Shown: piece after piece, positions 27,201 to 35,237 of the stretch
How positions within the stretch are numbered: the stretch's first letter is position 1
Layout: each line of letters opens with the position of its first letter
Source: JBFGFX01 sp965232455
GTDB taxonomy: Bacteria > Pseudomonadota > Gammaproteobacteria > Steroidobacterales > Woeseiaceae
NCBI GenBank assembly: GCA_965232455.1
Contig: OZ246981.1
Location: 4,588,001-4,652,000 of the forward strand
Reading direction: 5' to 3'
Length of the DNA: 64,000 bases
The notes under the pieces: model-generated
The model's input: only the letters and a program-made list of their open reading frames with translations
What the model was told of the DNA's origin: nothing
Databases searched by the model: none
Made by a program: the position numbers and the translations under genes

Positions 27201-27549
27201 CGCCGCGCTGCTGCGATCGACCATCGACACGGGCGATTTACAGGGCCTGCTGGCCGACCTGCGTGCCGAACTCGCGCAAGTCGGTGTCCTGCTGGTGGGG
27301 GATCGAACGATACAGTCGCGCCAGGAAGCGATTCCATGGTCTCTGCAGCGCCGTGCATCGAGCCTCCTGAACAACTGGAACACTCAGTCGCCGCCGACGG
27401 GCACCGATCGCAAGGCCTACGACATTGCCAGCGCCGAGTATGCAGAGGTCAGCCGGCGAATCCGGTTGTTGCAGCAGAGGCTCGAAGCCGTCGAAAATGA
27501 AATGAACGAGAGCGGCGCGCCGTGGACGCACGGCCGGCTGATGAACTGA
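24271..27549 (+). CDS. Second exported Asp-box (sortilin/VPS10-like) beta-propeller protein
   Basis: The 1092-residue product has a signal peptide ending VANA|QETG and opens with the same family motif as the protein at 3072-6230 (FRGIGPAVMGGRVTDFAF). At least ten Asp boxes are visible, including SLDAGKSW, STNGGETW, TTDGGASW, STDFGESW, TEDGGKTW, SDDRGDNW and TDDGGENW, consistent with a tandem ten-bladed or double propeller. A C-terminal region from about 850 holds a beta-sandwich and a long helical stretch. It begins 3 bp after the NSS transporter stop, inside the catabolic operon, so an extracytoplasmic role in substrate binding or processing is likely. The biochemical activity of this family is not known. 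Confidence 0.9.
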   Translation: MPQHDSTKRVYLRSAWVFWALLIAGVANAQETGNPFEKLEFRGIGPAVMGGRVTDFAFHPERRQEFYAAHAVGGLWKTSNNGTTWTPVFDNEGAYSIGVVSIDPNDPNIVWVGTGENNSQRSVAYGDGVYKSLDAGKSWKNMGLPQSEHISQIYVDPEDSLNVLVAAQGPLWNAGGDRGLYRSTNGGETWDRILAVDEYTGVNEFVVHPDNPDHIIATSLQRGRHVWGIVGGGPGSAVYKTTDGGASWRIVESGIPSGDKGRIGLAMAPSDPSIVYAIVFAEDDKSGFYRSTDFGESWEKRSNRMSNDAQYYNEITVDPVNADRVYSVDTFSWITEDGGKTWERLGFERRHVDDHAFWIDPDMTEHIYVGGDGGIYESWDRGRTWRHVRNLPLMQFYRIQPDDALPFYNVYGGTQDASTWGGPSRTLFMHGIANTDWRNVRGGDGFEPQIDPTDPNIVYAQSQHAGLVRYDWRTTERVSIVPQPESGESEFTWNWATPLIISPHDPKRLYIAAEKVFRSDDRGDNWEIVSPDLTRGIDRNTLPIMGRVWSVDALQKNRGVSRFGAAIGLSESPLQEGLLFVGMDDGRISVTDDGGENWRSVDRVSGVPDMTYVGDVLASQHDVDVAYATFDNHKRGDYKPYVSVTRNQGRSWQSIAGDLPVRGSVHTIVEDHLDPQLLFVGTEFGVFYTQNAGRNWKPLRGNFPTIAVRDLEIQQRENDLVVGTYGRGIYILDDYSALRTPIDDIESVEATLFPTRDALLYIEGDKWNSGQAIGTVGASGAAFFNASNPPFGAVFTYYLRDGLMSSRDARREEERRAQADGGDNPYPSWDTLRAEDTEEATALVFTIRDSDGKVVRRLSADHSQGLHRISWDLRYPAPHPVELDADDFRAPWHREETGPLVLPGQYSVEVDARVAGTHRQLIAPRTFNVRELSLSPETADDRRALLNFQQQASELFRRVAGTVKTAEEFESRLDALDAALLRSTIDTGDLQGLLADLRAELAQVGVLLVGDRTIQSRQEAIPWSLQRRASSLLNNWNTQSPPTGTDRKAYDIASAEYAEVSRRIRLLQQRLEAVENEMNESGAPWTHGRLMN

Positions 27550-27573
27550 TTCGAGTCCAGGGAGTAGCGAGCC

Positions 27574-28677
27574 ATGAAGATTACCGAGATACGGGTGTAT
27601 CAGGTCGACCTGCCACTGGTCGAAGGGCGATATACCTGGTCCGACGGGCGGCACGTCGAGGTGTTTGACAGCACGGTCGTGGAAATCGCGACGGATTCGG
27701 GCCTCGTTGGTTACGGTGAGGTCTGCCCGCTGGGGCCTTTTTATCTTCCCGCGTTTGGAGCCGGCGCCCGCGCCGGCATCGCCGAACTTGCGCAGTACCT
27801 CATCGGCCGGGATCCAACGGCAATCGGGCCGATCAACGTCATCATGGACACGGCACTGCTCGGTCATCCGTACGTGAAGTCGGCCATCGACATGGCCTGC
27901 TGGGATCTCCTCGGTAAATCGTCCGGCAAGCCCGTCTGTGAACTGCTCGGCGGCCGTCATGGCGACAGCGTCGAGCTTTACCGCGCCATAAGCCAGCGCC
28001 CGGCCGACGAAATGGCGGAGAACGTCGCCAAGTACCGCGACGAAGGCTATCGTCGTTTTCAGCTGAAAGTGGGCGGAGATCCGCAGCAGGACATCGACCG
28101 GATACGCGCCGCAGCCGGCGTTCTGCAATCGGGAGAAACTCTGGTGGCCGACGCCAACACCGGCTGGCGGGTGGATGACGCTGCCCGCGTCGTGAACGCC
28201 GTCAGCGATATTGACGTCTATATCGAGCAACCCTGCCTGTCGTACGACCACTGCCTGGCGACGCGCAGGCGCACGCAGCTGCCGTTTATCCTGGACGAAA
28301 ACATCGACAGCGCCGAGGCGCTGTTACGCGCCCATCGGGACCTCGCGATGGACGCCATCAACCTGAAAATATCGAAGGTCGGCGGTCTGAGCAAAGCGAG
28401 ACTGATTCGCGACCTGTGCGTCACGCTGCACATCCCGATGACGATCGAGGACAGTTGGGGCGGCGACATCATCACTGCCGCTATCGCGCACATCGCACAT
28501 TCAACGCCGGAGCGCTACCGGTTTTCTTCGACCGACTTCAATAGTTACGTCACCGTCAGCAATGCGTCCGGCGCGCCGCGCCGGGTGGACGGTCGTATGA
28601 CCGCCGGCGGCGAACCGGGCCTGGGTATCGAGCCGGAGTTCGGCAGCCTCGGCGCGCCGGTGGCCCACTATCAATAA
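27574..28677 (+). CDS. Enolase-superfamily epimerase, hydroxyproline-betaine 2-epimerase-like
   Basis: The 367-residue protein belongs to the mandelate racemase/muconate lactonizing group. Metal ligands are Asp193 (VADANTG), Glu218 (IEQP) and Asp241 (LDEN). Lys165 in FQLKVGG and Lys265 in NLKISKVGG flank the active site, the arrangement expected for a 1,1-proton-transfer epimerase. From memory, its GYGEVCPLGP loop and WGGDIITAAIAHIA segment resemble HpbD, which epimerises hydroxyproline betaine and proline betaine; no alignment was run. It closes the DapA-ALDH-NSS-propeller operon, 24 bp after the propeller gene. A dipeptide epimerase is the alternative. Confidence 0.85.
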   Translation: MKITEIRVYQVDLPLVEGRYTWSDGRHVEVFDSTVVEIATDSGLVGYGEVCPLGPFYLPAFGAGARAGIAELAQYLIGRDPTAIGPINVIMDTALLGHPYVKSAIDMACWDLLGKSSGKPVCELLGGRHGDSVELYRAISQRPADEMAENVAKYRDEGYRRFQLKVGGDPQQDIDRIRAAAGVLQSGETLVADANTGWRVDDAARVVNAVSDIDVYIEQPCLSYDHCLATRRRTQLPFILDENIDSAEALLRAHRDLAMDAINLKISKVGGLSKARLIRDLCVTLHIPMTIEDSWGGDIITAAIAHIAHSTPERYRFSSTDFNSYVTVSNASGAPRRVDGRMTAGGEPGLGIEPEFGSLGAPVAHYQ

Positions 28678-28834
28678 CCGTCGGGTCCGACCCCAACGGT
28701 ATCGAAAATATCGAACTCCGAAAGCGGCGGTAGACGACCATTCCGGATCTGGCGTCGTAGCGCATTACTCAATATCTTCAGATTTAGTGGAGATCAAATC
28801 GGTAGTATGAGTTTTCAAACAGGTCATCCGTTTT

Positions 28835-29320
28835 TCAAAAACCTTTTATCATCTCTCTGATCTTAGCCTGTTTTTGCGTTTCCTTATCAATGTACTTTTC
28901 GTAGGCTTTTTTCATGCCACCAAAAAACCGTTTTAAATCTTGTGTTTCGTCTATTTCCAAATCTCCTGACATTTGAATTACACCCCAACCTTGGGCTTCA
29001 ATGGTTAAACAGTTCCAACTTATATGCTGAACAGGAACTAGTCCTGAGTCATCGATTACTTCTAGTCCTTCATCTGTCTTTTTGTAATCTACGAAAATAA
29101 AATACAACTGATTTCCGTCTTGTTGAAGCCAATTTATGAGTCTTTTTGCCGAGATAATATTGGGTGAGTAGTTACTCTTGGTGACGTTGTTGCTTTTTAC
29201 GTTGACTGGCTTTTGAATGTCGTCATTAAGCAAGAAGTCTCCAATCGACTTCCTTGTTCCTTTTGCGGTAGCACCATGCTTCTTTGCGGTCTCAATTTCT
29301 ATCGTTCTATAGTCGTCCAT
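28835..29320 (-). CDS. Small low-GC protein with HincII-like restriction-nuclease signature
   Basis: The 161-residue protein has an AAAGGA box upstream and much lower GC than everything around it. A stretch reading VKSNNVTKSNYSPNIISA closely resembles, from memory, the region after the catalytic DVK of HincII, and GDFLL upstream corresponds to its first metal-binding Asp. The DVK aspartate is replaced by Asn (VNVK), so catalytic competence is doubtful. HincII is about 258 residues; this protein lacks the N-terminal third or so. No methyltransferase gene is nearby. It is best read as a horizontally acquired, possibly degenerate, orphan nuclease homologue; a solitary active nuclease is less likely. 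Confidence 0.55.
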   Translation of the reverse strand: MDDYRTIEIETAKKHGATAKGTRKSIGDFLLNDDIQKPVNVKSNNVTKSNYSPNIISAKRLINWLQQDGNQLYFIFVDYKKTDEGLEVIDDSGLVPVQHISWNCLTIEAQGWGVIQMSGDLEIDETQDLKRFFGGMKKAYEKYIDKETQKQAKIREMIKGF

Positions 29321-29664
29321 TCTTTTACTAATCCTTTATTTCAGAACTCGTCATTTTTCAAGACGACGCCAGAGTATTGCATCAATCAAAGATACCAAAA
29401 TACGAGGCTTCTAGTTCATCGTGGACCATGGCAGTGCCGAGCAATGTCAAACTGGTATTCGTCGAGCGATTCTCGCTGTGCACCATTGCGGTCACTCTGC
29501 TCTGGCTGAAAGACATGGATGCTCCGGAAAGGTAACCAGAGACATCTTCAAGATCAATTGACAGACCCGAATGGAATCTGCTCGGCTTTGGCGCCGCTAT
29601 TGCGACGCATTTGACGTCCACTGATGTAGTGAGTGTACGCTACCGGCCTATAGGGACGATCCTT
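29321..29664. other. Gene-free stretch upstream of the low-GC gene
   Basis: This 344-bp interval holds no convincing gene. GC content is low up to roughly 29450 and then returns to the genomic level, so the boundary of the imported segment probably falls here. I see no transposase remnant, tRNA or obvious target-site repeat. Confidence 0.5.
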
Positions 29665-30885
29665 TCAAAAGTACCGCTCGAAACGAACATGGAAGCTGTA
29701 CGGCGTGCGTTCAAATTCATCCGCCGTTGCTGTCGTTCGGCGTCCGCCATACTCGCTGCCCCGGCTTCCGAAAGGCAGCTGTGCGCTGAGGACGAGATTG
29801 GCTTTGTTCGAGAGGCTGTATTGCGCCGTGACGAGCGCGAGGACGCTCCGGTCATTCAGATTCATGATTCCAACCGGGGTAACTTGCAGCAGGGGTGTCC
29901 AATTCACGGTTCCACCGACGTTCAGGTAATCCCGGCCCGTGGCGAATATCTGGCCGCGGGCCATGCGGTCGGTGAGGTTGACGGGCAGCCTGTCCACGGG
30001 CCTCCGGTCGGTCACGCCGAAACCGTTGCGGTAGTACTCGACGTAGGCGGAAACGGGCCTTGTGCGCCAGTTCCAGCTTTTGTGCAGGCTGGCGACCGCC
30101 GAAACCGCGGACCCTCCGTCGTCCGGGTACGTCGAAACGACGTCGAACTTCCACAAGGCGTCGCCAAGAGGCCCCGCGGAGCCGAAAGCGAATACGGGGT
30201 CTCCGTAGTCGGACGCCACGACGGCTTCCAACTCCACGTTGCCCTTCGGCCAGAGGCCTTTGATCGCCGCCGAACTGGCGTCAGCGCTCAGGTCCCGATC
30301 CGCGCCTCGGCGCGGAACGACGATGGCCTGGATATCGGCGCCGTTGTCGAAGAGATATTGCGCATACGCCATGTCGGCGCCGGGTTTGTAACTCCTGTCC
30401 TGAGCGTCCGGGGAGAAAGGATTGAACAGGTCGAGCGGCTGGAATACCTGTCCGCGCCCCCAGGTGAGCGCCTGCCGGCCGAGCCGGAGGACCGTGCGGG
30501 GTGTCGAGTGCGTCATCGAAGCTCGGTCGAAACGGTGATTCAAGCTGCCGTAGCGGCCCCGGCTGATTTCGGTTTGCAGTTTCAGCGCGTTCGAGCTCGG
30601 GATCGGCGGCGTCAGCGAGGCGAATCCCGAGAAGTCGCTGCTGTAGCTACCCTCCAGGAAGTAGTGCAGGTCAAAGGACCACGATCGTGCATTGCTCTGC
30701 GCCTTTAGCCGGAGCGAACTCGTCGTGAAAGCGGCGCTGTCGCCGATCGTTTGCTGCAGACGGTCCCCGTCGCGGGTCAGGAAGGCCTGCTGTTGAATCT
30801 TGAATTCGGCGCCGACCTCCGTTTCCGCGAAGGCTGGGCCTGCGACAAGGACGGCAAGACTAAGTGTCAGACTGTATCTGACCAT
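29665..30885 (-). CDS. Outer-membrane beta-barrel protein (DUF1302/alginate-export-like)
   Basis: The 406-residue product has a signal peptide (cleavage near AFAE), alternating beta-strand composition throughout and a C-terminal phenylalanine (FERYF), the usual outer-membrane assembly signal. The RTVLRLGRQALTWGRG stretch is characteristic of DUF1302-like porins often found in ABC or RND export loci. Its start overlaps the end of the Lol-type ATPase gene by 26 bp, making it the last gene of the export operon. It probably forms the outer-membrane element of that system; the exported substrate is unknown. Confidence 0.78.
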   Translation of the reverse strand: MVRYSLTLSLAVLVAGPAFAETEVGAEFKIQQQAFLTRDGDRLQQTIGDSAAFTTSSLRLKAQSNARSWSFDLHYFLEGSYSSDFSGFASLTPPIPSSNALKLQTEISRGRYGSLNHRFDRASMTHSTPRTVLRLGRQALTWGRGQVFQPLDLFNPFSPDAQDRSYKPGADMAYAQYLFDNGADIQAIVVPRRGADRDLSADASSAAIKGLWPKGNVELEAVVASDYGDPVFAFGSAGPLGDALWKFDVVSTYPDDGGSAVSAVASLHKSWNWRTRPVSAYVEYYRNGFGVTDRRPVDRLPVNLTDRMARGQIFATGRDYLNVGGTVNWTPLLQVTPVGIMNLNDRSVLALVTAQYSLSNKANLVLSAQLPFGSRGSEYGGRRTTATADEFERTPYSFHVRFERYF

Positions 30886-31537
30886 CGACCAGCCTCACGT
30901 GTCGCTGAACGAAGTCGAGCACCTTGGGATCGTGGCTTGCGACGACGAACGTCAGTTTCTCTTCCACGTTCAGCTCACGCATGAGTTCGAGCAGCGCCTG
31001 TGCCGTCTTGCTGTCCAGGTTTGCAGTGGGTTCGTCGGCCACGACGATGGCCGGGTTCGACGCCAGTGCACGCGCCACGGCGACTCGCTGCTGCTGACCG
31101 CCGGACAGCTCCGCAGGACGCCGCGACTGCATCTCGGCCAGGCCGACCGACGAAAGAATTTCCGAAGCGCGGCGTCGGCGGTCGGACTTGTCGACGCCCT
31201 GCAGCTGCAGAACGAACTCGACGTTCTCGAGGCCGGAGAGGACGGGGACGAGGTTGTAGGCCTGGAACACGAAGCCGACACGCCGCAGACGGAGATCCGC
31301 CAGGTCCGAGTTGGACAAACCGTTCAATGAGCGCCCTTCCACGGACACCGTCCCGCCCGACGGCCTGTCGAGCCCTCCGATGATGTTGAGAAGCGTTGTC
31401 TTGCCGCAGCCGGAAGGTCCCGTGAGGGCGACGAATTCGCCTTTCCCGATCGAGAGTGTGACGCCGCGGAGCGCCTGAACTTCAACCTCGCCGCTGAGAT
31501 ATGTCTTTTTAACGTCGATGCATTCGATGACGGGCAT
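30860..31537 (-). CDS. LolD/MacB-type ABC transporter ATPase
   Basis: The 225-residue ATPase starts at 31537, preceded by a strong GAGGAGG; the longer frame to 31600 would enter the permease gene. Walker A is GPSGCGKTT (40-48), the signature is LSGGQQQR, Walker B is IVVADEPTANLD, and the switch histidine is in VASHDP. The sequence falls in the MacB/LolD family, which powers mechanotransmission rather than import. It overlaps the downstream barrel gene and follows two FtsX-like permeases, so a heterodimeric-permease complex is implied. Confidence 0.92.
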   Translation of the reverse strand: MPVIECIDVKKTYLSGEVEVQALRGVTLSIGKGEFVALTGPSGCGKTTLLNIIGGLDRPSGGTVSVEGRSLNGLSNSDLADLRLRRVGFVFQAYNLVPVLSGLENVEFVLQLQGVDKSDRRRRASEILSSVGLAEMQSRRPAELSGGQQQRVAVARALASNPAIVVADEPTANLDSKTAQALLELMRELNVEEKLTFVVASHDPKVLDFVQRHVRLVDGQIQSDT

Positions 31538-31550
31538 TCTCTTTTCCTCC

Positions 31551-32780
31551 TCAGGTCTGGGCCCTTGTAAGCACGTTGATGGGAACGCGCTGCGTGGCAC
31601 GCAACACGGGAAACAGGATCGCTACGATGGAAAGGCTTATGACGACGCTGCAGACGAGTAGAATCTGGCTCATGTCCAGCGTGGGATAGAGTCGTTCGGA
31701 CGCGCCGAACATGCTGGCGCCGGCACCGAGGTTCCCGAGATCCAGGCCGTCGGCCAGGGCCAGTATGGTTCCTGCGCCCAGAGCCGCTCCCGAGGCCGTT
31801 CCAAGCAAAACGAGATAGGTGGACTCGAGCAAGACCTGCGCGATCAGCAGGGCGGGCTTCATGCCGAGGGCCAGCATCAGGCCGAACTCGCGCATGCGCT
31901 CGTAGATGACCAGGATGATGGTGTTGACCAGGCCGAAGGAAACGAGGGCGAAGGAAACGAATACCCAGATCGAGTTGGTGTTATTCGTCAGCTTGACGAC
32001 CGCCGAGGCAAACGGCTGAAGCTCGTCCCAGCGCTTGACGTCCAGATCGGGTGCGGCCAGCGCGAGCGAGTTCTTCAAGGCGTCGATCTCGCTTCTGTCC
32101 CTTGCCAGGAAGGCGATTTCGGAAACGCTGTCGCCAAGGCCGAGAAATCGCTGCATCTGACCGAGCGATGCGAAGACGGCGTATTTCTGCAGATCCGGTT
32201 GGCCTTGATAGAAACCCACAACCTCTATGCCGATTTCTTCGACGTCGCCGTCGACGTTCTGAGCGGCGATGACCACGCGGTGGCCGAGCGAGACCTGCAG
32301 GCGCTCCGCCAGAAGCTGCCCGATCAGAATGCCCCGGTCCCGGCTACCGCCGAGCGCCGCCCCGACCACATCGCCGGGCTTGAGGAAGGAGACCTCGGCT
32401 TCGCGGGCCGGGTCGACGCCGTAGAGGCTGATGGGCGCGCTCTCCCGTTCCGAGCGGATCAGCGCCGGCGCAAAAACTCGCGACGTCCACGCCTTGACGT
32501 CGTCTTGCGCGAGCGCCGCGGCCAGCGTGCCGCCGGGCGGCCGCATGGACTTTTCCACGGTCGGATCGTCGGTGAAGCCGACGGCGTGAATCTGCCCGTG
32601 GCCCGTCAGCGCCGCGGTCGCTCGATCGACGGTATTGGCGCTCCACGCAGCGAGGAAAGCGCCCAGAATGACCATCGCGGCAACGGCGATTGCGATGCTC
32701 AGAATCGTCAGAAGCGTCCGGCTGCGATGTCGCCACAGATTTCGCCATGCAAGCGGTGAAATGAGGGACAGAACTTCCAT
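31551..32780 (-). CDS. FtsX/MacB-type ABC permease (second)
   Basis: The 409-residue protein has the MacB layout: TM1 after an RNLWRHRSRT amphipathic start, a periplasmic domain of about 220 residues, and three C-terminal TM segments (about 270-395) with the family stretch YERMREFGLMLALG that contacts the ATPase. The start codon overlaps the stop of the first permease by one base (TAATG). Together the two permeases form a Lol-type or MacB-like unit. Confidence 0.9.
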   Translation of the reverse strand: MEVLSLISPLAWRNLWRHRSRTLLTILSIAIAVAAMVILGAFLAAWSANTVDRATAALTGHGQIHAVGFTDDPTVEKSMRPPGGTLAAALAQDDVKAWTSRVFAPALIRSERESAPISLYGVDPAREAEVSFLKPGDVVGAALGGSRDRGILIGQLLAERLQVSLGHRVVIAAQNVDGDVEEIGIEVVGFYQGQPDLQKYAVFASLGQMQRFLGLGDSVSEIAFLARDRSEIDALKNSLALAAPDLDVKRWDELQPFASAVVKLTNNTNSIWVFVSFALVSFGLVNTIILVIYERMREFGLMLALGMKPALLIAQVLLESTYLVLLGTASGAALGAGTILALADGLDLGNLGAGASMFGASERLYPTLDMSQILLVCSVVISLSIVAILFPVLRATQRVPINVLTRAQT

Positions 32781-33994
32781 TACGTCCCCCTCATGGCGCT
32801 GAGGATATTCAGCTTGCGTATTCGGAACGCGGGCAGGAATCCCGCAGTGACGAGCGCGGCGGCGATGGCGGCGGGTCCGCCAAGAAGCGTGAGCGGCGTC
32901 AATTCCGGATAGATGGTGGAAGACATACCGTAGCGTTCGAAAACGGCCTGAACCGACGGGAAGTCAATTCCGGTCCGGGAAAGCCAGGTCGTCAGGAGCG
33001 CGCCACCGAACAGTCCGATGGACACGCCAAGAACGGCGATGATGCCGGTTTCCGCCCAGACGATGCGGGAAAGCAACCCGGGCCGGACGCCGAGCGCCAT
33101 CAGCATGCCGAATTCCCGCGTCCGCTCGAGGACGGACATCAGGATGGTATTGAAAAGCGAGAGCACGACCACGGACACGAGCACCACATACACCAGCACG
33201 GCGGCGATCACGTCGAGCTCAATGGCGGCATGGAGACCGGGTTGCAGCTCGGTCCAGTCGCGCAACGCGAGCCCTTGCATCGCGACGGCCGGCCGCAGAC
33301 GTTCGATCGCGCGACGGTCGGTCGGCGATCCGTTCCCGCCGATGACGACGGCGTGGCGAAAGCCGTTCATCGCAAAAGTCCTGTCGAAACGGTCGAGCGT
33401 GATCTCCGCGAGCTGGCGATCGAGGTCCGGCATGCCCGAACGGAACAGGCCGCCAACGGTCAGGATATCGGCGGCGAGGGAGCCGTCGCGCCCGACGCCC
33501 AGGAGCGTAACGGCGTCGCCTTCAGCGACGCGGAGATTTCGCGCGAGGGTCTCGCCGAGTACGATCTGGTCGTCTTTCTCGAGGTAGACGCCGCTGACGA
33601 GGTCCGAAGGAATGGTCGAGATTCGCCGTTCCGCTTGCGGCGCGACGCCGATAACCTGTGCGCCGAGGCTGCGGGCTTCAGAGGACATGAGCACATAGGC
33701 GATGCCGCGCTCGCTCGCGTCGACGCCGGCGGGTAGCTCCCGCAGCGTTTCGCGAAGCGGCGCCGGGATCTCGAACGATTCGCGCATCGCCGGTGTGTGG
33801 AGATAACCGGGCAACTGAATCTGTGCGTATCCGTCCAGCAGCCCCAGGTAGGCATTGACCATCCCGGAGTAGCTGCCCGCCTGGAAGGACGGGAGAAAGA
33901 CGACGACGACGGTGGTGACGGCAACGGCGGCCAGGCCGAAAATCGTGCGCCTCCGCTGCCGCCAGATGTTGCGCCATGCGAGGGTGAAGATCAT
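32780..33994 (-). CDS. FtsX/MacB-type ABC permease (first)
   Basis: This permease of about 404 residues has the same architecture as its neighbour (N-terminal RNIWRQRRRT, a large periplasmic domain, and a coupling segment LERTREFGMLMALG before the last TM helices). Two starts are possible, 34006 and 33994; I prefer 33994 because that ATG overlaps the stop of the LolA-like gene as ATGA, a common coupling arrangement. It is a paralogue of the permease at 31551-32780. Confidence 0.88.
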   Translation of the reverse strand: MIFTLAWRNIWRQRRRTIFGLAAVAVTTVVVVFLPSFQAGSYSGMVNAYLGLLDGYAQIQLPGYLHTPAMRESFEIPAPLRETLRELPAGVDASERGIAYVLMSSEARSLGAQVIGVAPQAERRISTIPSDLVSGVYLEKDDQIVLGETLARNLRVAEGDAVTLLGVGRDGSLAADILTVGGLFRSGMPDLDRQLAEITLDRFDRTFAMNGFRHAVVIGGNGSPTDRRAIERLRPAVAMQGLALRDWTELQPGLHAAIELDVIAAVLVYVVLVSVVVLSLFNTILMSVLERTREFGMLMALGVRPGLLSRIVWAETGIIAVLGVSIGLFGGALLTTWLSRTGIDFPSVQAVFERYGMSSTIYPELTPLTLLGGPAAIAAALVTAGFLPAFRIRKLNILSAMRGT

Positions 33995-34977
33995 CGTGGC
34001 ATCCATTGCCGCGGATTCCTGAGATTCGACTGCGTAAAGAGATAGCCAGGCGGGTTCACGTCGAAATGGCCCGCTTCGGTCAGCACCTCGGTCCAGTGGT
34101 CCTCATTCTCGGCGTCGGTCATGCGCAGCCTGCGCGGATACGGCTGACCGTCCAGGAGTTCGATCCGGCTTGCGACCATGCGGCGCACGAGTGCGCCTTG
34201 CTGGTCGTAGTAGGCGCGTTCGAGCATCACGTTGTCGTCGCGAATGCGCAGGACCTCCCTGCCCCAGACAACGGGTGCGTCAGGCCGGGGGATTGCCTCG
34301 ATCACGTAGACGCGACGGCCCTCGACTTCTTCTTCGGGCTTGAAGGCGAGATCGTAGTCGGTCGCGATGCGATCCGACTTGGCCAGGTCGTCATACGAGA
34401 AATCGCTGCCCATCCAGGACTGCGCCATCATGCTCGCCGGGAGCTTGATGACCTGATTGAGCCGGGGCGTGAACGCCCACATGTTCTGGTCGAGTTTCAG
34501 GGTCGCGTTGCCCGCGTCCTTCGCCGGTGCGGTGAAACGGACCAGGGCGTCCTTTTCCCCGCGCGTGACGCTGACCATGGAGGTTTCGCGCTCCCAGTCG
34601 GGTCGATGTACGACCATCTTTTGTTCCATGTAGGAACTCTCGCCGCGCCAGTTGTGGACCGCGGCTTTCACGATCTCCGCGGGCGTCTGCTGGGCGCGGG
34701 CGGTCAGCGGCATGAGGGTGATGACGAAAAAGAGGAACGCCGTACGCATGCGGGCCTTGCCTCCCGAGCGCGTGAAGGACGGCGGAAGCGCCGCCTCCGG
34801 GGTTTTGGCGGTCCTGCCTTCCGGCGCGGTCCATTGTTGGACGAGTAGTCCGTCAACGATGGCGGTGAAGCAGGAAGCGACAGCTTCCAGGTGTGTTTCC
34901 GGATTGATTTCGCCACCGGTTGCGGAATTCGCCGCCGCCAGGACTGCCGCTGCGGCGATGTACGTAAGCCTTGCCAT
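33991..34977 (-). CDS. LolA-like outer-membrane lipoprotein-sorting protein with a captured extra leader
   Basis: From about residue 76 the product is a typical LolA-like protein: signal peptide MRTAFLFFVITLMPLTARA, an AxWRGESSYMEQKM strand and the SWMGSDFSYDDLAKSD motif of the lipoprotein-sorting family. Before it lie 75 extra residues that begin with MARLTYIAAAAVLAAANSA, almost identical to the signal peptide of the MipA/OmpV protein at 37288-38052. The first ATG (34977) has a GAGGAGG RBS and the internal ATG has GGAGG, so both could be used. It heads the export operon and probably carries a lipid or lipoprotein between the permease unit and the barrel. Confidence 0.82.
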   Translation of the reverse strand: MARLTYIAAAAVLAAANSATGGEINPETHLEAVASCFTAIVDGLLVQQWTAPEGRTAKTPEAALPPSFTRSGGKARMRTAFLFFVITLMPLTARAQQTPAEIVKAAVHNWRGESSYMEQKMVVHRPDWERETSMVSVTRGEKDALVRFTAPAKDAGNATLKLDQNMWAFTPRLNQVIKLPASMMAQSWMGSDFSYDDLAKSDRIATDYDLAFKPEEEVEGRRVYVIEAIPRPDAPVVWGREVLRIRDDNVMLERAYYDQQGALVRRMVASRIELLDGQPYPRRLRMTDAENEDHWTEVLTEAGHFDVNPPGYLFTQSNLRNPRQWMPR

Positions 34978-35049
34978 GATTGCCTCCTCGCATGGGCACT
35001 GCCGAAAGGAGCCGGTATCATCGTGGCTCCGGCTTACGGCGCGCTTACG
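34921..35049 (-). repeat. Duplicated promoter-RBS-signal-peptide segment, copy 1
   Basis: This stretch matches 37996-38126 across the first 19 codons, the GAGGAG RBS and the upstream region to the tandem CTTACG repeats. Similarity fades beyond both ends. It looks like a copied 5' end placed in front of the LolA-like gene. Confidence 0.75.
35033..35049. promoter_or_regulatory. CTTACG-N5-CTTACG direct repeat (PmrA/QseB-type box), copy 1
   Basis: Two CTTACG half-sites (35033-35038 and 35044-35049) are separated by exactly 5 bp, giving the 11-bp period bound by OmpR-family regulators. PmrA and QseB boxes have the form CTTAAn-N5-CTTAAn. The site lies about 56 bp upstream of the start at 34977 and near the two-component genes, which are the likely regulator. 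Confidence 0.6.
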
Positions 35050-35237
35050 TTTGTGTCGCGCGGCCGGCCTTCACCGGATTCGGTTACAGGAACCGACAAG
35101 ACGTACGTTTAACGAGTCTTCTGGATGGAGAAATTCGAGGCGGAGTACGCCAGGAACGCTGCAGCGTTGGCCAGTGTGTGGCTTACGATCGGCCGCCTTC
35201 CCGCGAATCGGTGACGGATACGGCCCAGGGAAGCGGT

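Noticed and set aside
29611..30708. 365-residue plus-strand open frame
   Set aside because: Antisense of the outer-membrane protein gene, which overlaps the ABC operon and ends with a C-terminal Phe.
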